Positions 15,636-19,371 of a stretch of DNA of 19,371 nt are shown piece by piece. Numbering within the stretch: the stretch's first letter is position 1; every line of letters starts with the position of its first letter. Origin of the DNA: Mageeibacillus sp. UBA5438. GTDB taxonomy: Bacteria > Bacillota > Clostridia > Saccharofermentanales > DTU023. The DNA lies in assembly GCA_002427535.1 (NCBI GenBank), contig DIRK01000044.1:1-19371 (forward strand), written 5' to 3'. Under the pieces are notes generated by a model. That model had not been told where the DNA came from. It ran no database searches and worked only from the letters and a program-made list of their open reading frames with translations. The position numbers and the translations under genes are program-made.

Positions 15636-15696
15636 CCGCTTATTATTGCTCCATCCGCAGCCTGTTTGGCTTTTATTATGATCGGGGATTAGATCC

Positions 15697-16857
15697 ATGA
15701 TGACATACGAAGAATTACAAAGCGTGGTGACGCGTAATAAAACACTTTTGGACGAGTTGGAAGAATCTTTGCGCCTCATCGCAGACAAGGAAGAGATCTC
15801 ACGCCTGACAGAGGAAACGCTCGATCCTGAATTTTGGAACGACCCGCTTCGCGCTCAGACGGTGCAAAAACGCATCGCGTACCTGAATAAAAAGAACAAG
15901 CGCTTTGTGGACCTCACCACTCGCAATGAAGACGCTGAGGTGTTGCTCCATTTGTCAGAAGAAATGGAGGATCCGTCAGTGCTCACAGAGGTGAAAGAAG
16001 AGCTTTTGTCTTGGGATCGCGACTACGAGGATCTGCGCCTTGAGACCTTGCTGACGGGCGAACACGATTCGATGAACGCACTTGTCACGCTTCACGCCGG
16101 AGCGGGGGGCACAGAAGCCCAGGATTGGGCGGGCATGCTGTTTAGGATGTACACGCGCTGGGCCGAACGTCACGAGTTTGAAGTGAAGATCCTCGACTAC
16201 CTGGATGGTGAAGAGGCGGGGATCAAGGCTGTGTCTTTTCGCATCGCGGGGCCTAACGCCTACGGTTACCTCCGTAGTGAACACGGGGTACACCGCCTCG
16301 TCCGTATCTCGCCCTTTGATGCTTCCGGGCGCCGCCACACTTCCTTTGCGTCCTGCGAAGTATTGCCTGAACTTGACAACACGATTGAGATCGAGATTGA
16401 TCCCGATGATTTGAAAATTGACACCTTCCGCGCGTCGGGCGCCGGTGGCCAGCACGTCAATAAGACAAGCTCCGCGGTTCGCATTACGCATCTGCCGACG
16501 GGCATCGTGGTGTCCTGTCAAAATGAAAGGTCTCAGCTGTCGAACAAGGAGACCGCCATGCGCATGCTGACCTCGCGTTTGTACCATCTTGCGCGTCAGC
16601 GTCAATTGGACCGCATTGAAGACTTGAAAGGGGAGGTCTTTGAGATTGCCTGGGGCAGCCAGATCCGCTCCTATGTCTTTTGCCCCTACACGATGGTCAA
16701 AGACCATCGGACCGATTATGAGACGGGCGATGTCGACAGCGTGATGGACGGTGACATTGACAAGTTTATTAATGCTTGGCTGGTCGAGGACGCGAAGGAA
16801 CATGAGGCGGCCCAAGAGATGGCCATGCGCCCAAATGAGGAAAATGAGGACGCCTGA
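15697..16857 (+). CDS. prfB: peptide chain release factor 2, no programmed frameshift
   Basis: This 386-residue protein starts at ATG 15697 (or 15700), about ten bases after GGGGA. LDPEFWNDPLRAQTVQKR is the conserved N-terminal region. HAGAGGTEAQDWAGMLFRMYTRW, the stop-codon recognition tripeptide SPF (205–207, which distinguishes RF2 from RF1), and GGQ (250–252), which triggers peptidyl-tRNA hydrolysis, are all present, as is SQIRSYVFCPYTMVKDHRT. It terminates translation at UAA and UGA. Most bacterial prfB genes need a +1 frameshift at CTT-TGA near codon 25; here that position reads TCT TTG CGC (15766–15774) in one continuous frame. The tail is about 20 residues longer than in typical RF2 and rich in Glu and Ala. 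The stop overlaps the next start as TGATG. Confidence 0.96.
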   Translation: MMTYEELQSVVTRNKTLLDELEESLRLIADKEEISRLTEETLDPEFWNDPLRAQTVQKRIAYLNKKNKRFVDLTTRNEDAEVLLHLSEEMEDPSVLTEVKEELLSWDRDYEDLRLETLLTGEHDSMNALVTLHAGAGGTEAQDWAGMLFRMYTRWAERHEFEVKILDYLDGEEAGIKAVSFRIAGPNAYGYLRSEHGVHRLVRISPFDASGRRHTSFASCEVLPELDNTIEIEIDPDDLKIDTFRASGAGGQHVNKTSSAVRITHLPTGIVVSCQNERSQLSNKETAMRMLTSRLYHLARQRQLDRIEDLKGEVFEIAWGSQIRSYVFCPYTMVKDHRTDYETGDVDSVMDGDIDKFINAWLVEDAKEHEAAQEMAMRPNEENEDA

Positions 16858-18065
16858 TGATTGGGCTTTTTGGCGGAACGTTTGACCCTTTCCATAACGC
16901 GCATCGCGCGCTTGCAAAGCACGCCGTGGAGCAGCTTGGTCTGGAGCAGCTGATCGTCATGCCGGTAGGCCGCGCCCCGCATAAGGAGCGCCGGACAAGC
17001 TTTGCCTGTTACCGCTATGAGATGGCTCGCCTTGGGACAACAGGCTTAGAGCATGTCGTTGTTTCGGACGATGAAATTAGAACGCCCGGCGTGGATTACA
17101 CCTACCATACGGTAAAAAGGTTGAAGGAAAACCTCGGGGATCGGTTACAACACTTGATCTCGGGCTCGGATGTGCTTTTGTCCATTGATTCATGGTATAG
17201 GCCTGATGCGCTGTTAAAAGAAGTGGATCTTGCCGTGGCCCTGCGCGGCGATGCCGATCGCCGAATGCTGGAAGGGCAAAGGCAGGCGATCGAAGAGAAA
17301 TACGGTTGCCGTGTTGTTTTTTTTGACATGCCGAAGATGAATCTTTCTGCTACCGAAATTCGTGAAAGTCTGGAGGACAAAGGGAAGTCTCAGGACACCT
17401 GTCCTTTGGAGGTGGAGTCTTTTTTGACGCAGTACCGCCCCTATGATTTTGCGTTTGAATTTGAATCGATGGACGACGATCAATGGCAAACCCTGCTTGA
17501 CATCGAAGAATGGGCCTGGGACTTTCATCCGCAGGAACGTCGGCTCCACGCGGCTTCCGTCGCGCAATACGCAGCCCGTTTGGCCGCCATCTACGGTGAG
17601 GATATAGAGCTAGCGGCGCTCTCAGGTTTGGTGCACGATGTGGCAAAAAACCTCCCCCAAGAAGAGCGCCAGCATTTGGCAGAAGCTTACTTTGATATGT
17701 ACCCGACCGAAAAAGAACGCCTGGGTACTTGTATCACGAAGGAGCTGGCCCATGGACCGGCGTCCGCCATGCTCGTATGGAATGAGTCGGGGGTAAGAAG
17801 CGAGAAGCTTTCTGAAGCGATCGCTTTGCATTCATCGGCGTCCGCCGATATGTCGCGGTTTTCCGAGATTCTTTTTCTGGCCGACAAGGTTGCTTATGAT
17901 CGTAAATTTGATCGCCTCGATGACATACGAGAATTGGCTGAGTCCGGCGATATGTATGGGGCCATGCGGCTTTGTCTCATCGAGGTCCTCGACGCGCTCG
18001 GGCGAAATAATGAGCGGCCGTGTCCTTTGACCCTTGATGCCTCCCGTGACTACAACGTGATATAG
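16857..18065 (+). CDS. nadD: NadD–YqeK fusion: nicotinate-nucleotide adenylyltransferase plus HD-domain phosphohydrolase
   Basis: One 402-residue frame joins two proteins usually encoded separately. The N-terminal part (1 to about 196) is NadD: GLFGGTFDPFHNAH is the nucleotidyltransferase (T/H)xGH-type motif, with NAH in place of the usual xGH, and LSATEIRESL (163–172) is the ISTxxR-like motif. It should make deamido-NAD from nicotinate mononucleotide and ATP. The C-terminal part (about 212–402) is YqeK-like: H231 (RRLHAASVAQ), H260-D261 (GLVHDVAK), a His near ELAHGP, and ADKV, consistent with an HD domain. YqeK proteins have been described as diadenosine tetraphosphate (Ap4A) hydrolases. The start overlaps the prfB stop by one base, so the genes are probably translationally coupled. 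Confidence 0.93.
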   Translation: MIGLFGGTFDPFHNAHRALAKHAVEQLGLEQLIVMPVGRAPHKERRTSFACYRYEMARLGTTGLEHVVVSDDEIRTPGVDYTYHTVKRLKENLGDRLQHLISGSDVLLSIDSWYRPDALLKEVDLAVALRGDADRRMLEGQRQAIEEKYGCRVVFFDMPKMNLSATEIRESLEDKGKSQDTCPLEVESFLTQYRPYDFAFEFESMDDDQWQTLLDIEEWAWDFHPQERRLHAASVAQYAARLAAIYGEDIELAALSGLVHDVAKNLPQEERQHLAEAYFDMYPTEKERLGTCITKELAHGPASAMLVWNESGVRSEKLSEAIALHSSASADMSRFSEILFLADKVAYDRKFDRLDDIRELAESGDMYGAMRLCLIEVLDALGRNNERPCPLTLDASRDYNVI

Positions 18066-18114
18066 TGAAGTCAATCAATGATTAAAGGGCAGCTAATTGC
18101 CGAAGGAGGTTTGA

Positions 18115-18492
18115 TTGGATCTGGAAAAGGGAGAACAGGCAAAACTTGAAAATATTGAAGAGATGACCCAAGCGGTTGTCGCGGTATTGGAAGAGAAAAA
18201 GGGCAACGACATTGAGACCTTGAATGTCACGGGAAAAACGACCCTGGCCGATCAGTTTGTGCTCGCAAGCGGCACCTCGAATGTTCATATCAAAACGCTG
18301 GCGGAGTCAGTGGAAGAAAAAATGAAGGATGCTTTCGGCATTCATCCCGACCGTATTGAGGGGATGGACAGCCGTTCATGGATTTTACTCGATTACGGCG
18401 ATATTGTAGTGCATATCATGATGCCCGAGGATCGCTTGCATTACCAGCTTGAGAGTCTTTGGCGCAGCGGCGGGGAACGACGCCCTATTTAA
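18115..18492 (+). CDS. rsfS: ribosomal silencing factor RsfS (Iojap/YbeB family)
   Basis: The start is TTG at 18115, five bases after AAGGAGG; the first in-frame ATG (codon 17) has no site. This gives 125 residues, a normal length. NVTGKTTLADQFVLASGTSNVHIKTLA, then EGMDSRSWILLDYGDIVVHIM and LHYQLESLW, are the family's conserved segments. RsfS binds ribosomal protein L14 on the large subunit and blocks subunit joining when nutrients are scarce. Next to nadD–yqeK is its usual place in Bacillota. It is the last gene before a terminator. Confidence 0.95.
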   Translation: MDLEKGEQAKLENIEEMTQAVVAVLEEKKGNDIETLNVTGKTTLADQFVLASGTSNVHIKTLAESVEEKMKDAFGIHPDRIEGMDSRSWILLDYGDIVVHIMMPEDRLHYQLESLWRSGGERRPI

Positions 18493-18517
18493 ATCACTGC
18501 GATCGACGAATTGAAAG

Positions 18518-18545
18518 GCGCTGACAGTTCTTGTCGCGCTTTTTT
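18518..18545 (+). terminator. Rho-independent terminator after rsfS
   Basis: GCGC-T-GACA (18518–18526) pairs with TGTCGCGC (18532–18539) with one bulged T and a five-base loop, followed by six Ts (18540–18545). Three upstream As can extend pairing into the T run. It closes the long rightward gene run. Confidence 0.85.
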
Positions 18546-18592
18546 AATCTCAAAAATGACATTTTCCCCCATGATAGATCCGGGAGCATGTC

Positions 18593-19243
18593 ATGGCGAT
18601 AGACTTGAAAAAATATCGGCGATCCGTTCATTCGCACCGGCCGGGGCAAAGAAAGCGTGCCCCGATTCTTTTCTCCGTCTCGATCATTGCGGTCACGGCC
18701 GCATTATTGCTCCTTGTCGCCCGGGAACCGCAGGGGAATTCCTTTGAGATGACGACGGATGTTACAACGACCCGGAATCTAATAGAAATAGCAGAAAAAA
18801 CGACTTCTTTACCATTTCCCGTCCACATCGACGGCGCTGTTAAAAAGCCGGGGGTTTATTCTTTCAAAGGAGGGGCAATCCTGGCAGAAGCGATACAAGA
18901 AGCCGGAGGGTTTACAGCGCTTGCCGATACGAGTCAGGTGAATCTTGCGATGCTTTTGGACCCCCATATCAAGGTGTACATTCCTGAAAAGGGAGAGGAG
19001 ATGCCTTTTTTGCCGGGAAGTTTCACGGAGCATCCGGCGGACGGGAAAATTGATATTAATCGGGCCTCTCAAGCTGAACTCGAAACGCTCCCCGGAATCG
19101 GCCAGGCCATGGCGTCGGCTATCATTTCTTACCGGGAACAGCATGGGGCTTTTAATGCCACAGAAGATTTGATGCTCGTTCCCGGGATCAAAGAAGGTCG
19201 GTTTTCGCAGATCGAAGATCGGGTGTATGTTTCAGGCCCCTGA
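18593..19243 (+). CDS. comEA: ComEA-like DNA-binding competence protein
   Basis: This 216-residue protein has GGGAG upstream of the ATG. A short basic N-terminus precedes one membrane helix (about 24–44, ILFSVSIIAVTAALLLLVA). After a linker, VHIDGAVKKPGVYSFKGG with AIQEAGGFTALAD forms an SLBB domain (about 76–130). The end carries a double helix-hairpin-helix: DINRASQAELETLPGIGQAMASAIISYRE, then FNATEDLMLVPGIKEGRF. This is the typical order of ComEA, the membrane-anchored receptor that binds incoming double-stranded DNA during natural transformation. The usual partner channel gene comEC is not in the window. A terminator lies just upstream, so it is probably transcribed separately. Confidence 0.92.
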   Translation: MAIDLKKYRRSVHSHRPGQRKRAPILFSVSIIAVTAALLLLVAREPQGNSFEMTTDVTTTRNLIEIAEKTTSLPFPVHIDGAVKKPGVYSFKGGAILAEAIQEAGGFTALADTSQVNLAMLLDPHIKVYIPEKGEEMPFLPGSFTEHPADGKIDINRASQAELETLPGIGQAMASAIISYREQHGAFNATEDLMLVPGIKEGRFSQIEDRVYVSGP

Positions 19244-19255
19244 AGTGCTTTCTGT

Positions 19256-19284
19256 TTGACAATTATCCGTATAACCAGTAGAAT
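19256..19284 (+). promoter_or_regulatory. sigma-A promoter of tRNA-Pro
   Basis: TTGACA (19256–19261), a 17-base spacer and TAGAAT (19279–19284) lie just upstream of the tRNA. The -35 is perfect and the -10 has one mismatch, the best promoter in the window and fitting for a stable RNA. Confidence 0.88.
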
Positions 19285-19295
19285 CCATAAGGCAT

Positions 19296-19371
19296 CGGGG
19301 TGTGGCTCAGGTGGTAGAGCGCTTGGTTCGGGACCAAGAGGCCGCAGGTTCAAGTCCTGTCACTCCGACCA
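19296..19371 (+). tRNA. tRNA-Pro (anticodon CGG)
   Basis: The 76-base cloverleaf has acceptor CGGGGTG/CACTCCG with one G·U pair, D arm TGGCTCAGGTGGTAGAGC, anticodon stem CTTGG/CCAAG with loop TTCGGGA (anticodon CGG, reading CCG), and T arm GCAGGTTCAAGTCCTGT. The terminal CCA is encoded and ends at the last base of the window. The first pair C1–G72 and G37 agree with proline identity. Confidence 0.95.

Noticed and set aside
15659..15671. AGCC–GGCT mini-hairpin followed by TTTATT before prfB
   Set aside because: A four-bp stem is too weak to call a terminator.
15976..16917. 313-codon open frame on the minus strand
   Set aside because: It lies antisense to prfB, whose RF2 motifs are unmistakable. 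The translation shows no family motif, and the length reflects codon bias of the real gene.

Overview
The window looks like chromosome of a Bacillota bacterium, probably a member of the Clostridia. The evidence is the gene content: a PheB-type ACT protein, a NadD–YqeK pair fused into one protein, RsfS, a ComEA-type competence protein, clear AAGGAGG-type ribosome binding sites, two TTG starts supported by Shine-Dalgarno sequences, and sigma-A-like promoters. Base composition is moderate, roughly 50% GC by eye. No phage, insertion sequence or CRISPR array is visible.

Left part (1–2660). A flavin/Fe-S oxidoreductase of the 2,4-dienoyl-CoA reductase type runs leftward off the window edge. Next is an AT-richer remnant of a NYN-domain gene, frame-broken and missing its middle, preceded by a leader with a short direct repeat and a terminator-like hairpin. 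A complete tmRNA gene (ssrA) follows on the minus strand with its own promoter and terminator; its tag reads ANKPAFAAA.

Middle part (2660–9200). A ferritin-like diiron protein, an FGGY sugar kinase, a one-domain cupin and a DUF4349 lipoprotein all run rightward and end at a strong terminator near 6250. Then come a membrane-anchored PP2C-like protein whose metal site is degenerate (minus), a short-chain dehydrogenase divergent from it (plus), and a NYN–LOTUS putative RNase (minus) convergent with the dehydrogenase. The PP2C/SDR intergenic region holds a perfect 11-bp inverted repeat, each arm of which contains an extended -10 promoter motif facing outward.

Right part (9200–19371). A rightward run of closely spaced genes carries a sugar-nucleotide-type nucleotidyltransferase, argS, an M3-peptidase homologue that has lost its zinc site, the RdgB nucleotide-pool cleaner, a PheB-like ACT protein, an unknown membrane protein, prfB without the usual programmed frameshift, the NadD–YqeK fusion and rsfS. 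A terminator closes this run. A ComEA-like protein and a tRNA-Pro(CGG) with a near-consensus promoter finish the window. The common theme is translation (ArgS, RF2, RsfS, tRNA, tmRNA) and nucleotide housekeeping (RdgB, NadD, YqeK).

No large novel defence or biosynthetic system is evident. The most interesting features are two proteins that keep an enzyme fold but appear to have lost catalytic residues (the M3 homologue and the PP2C homologue), the symmetrical divergent promoter beside the PP2C gene, and the atypical tmRNA tag.
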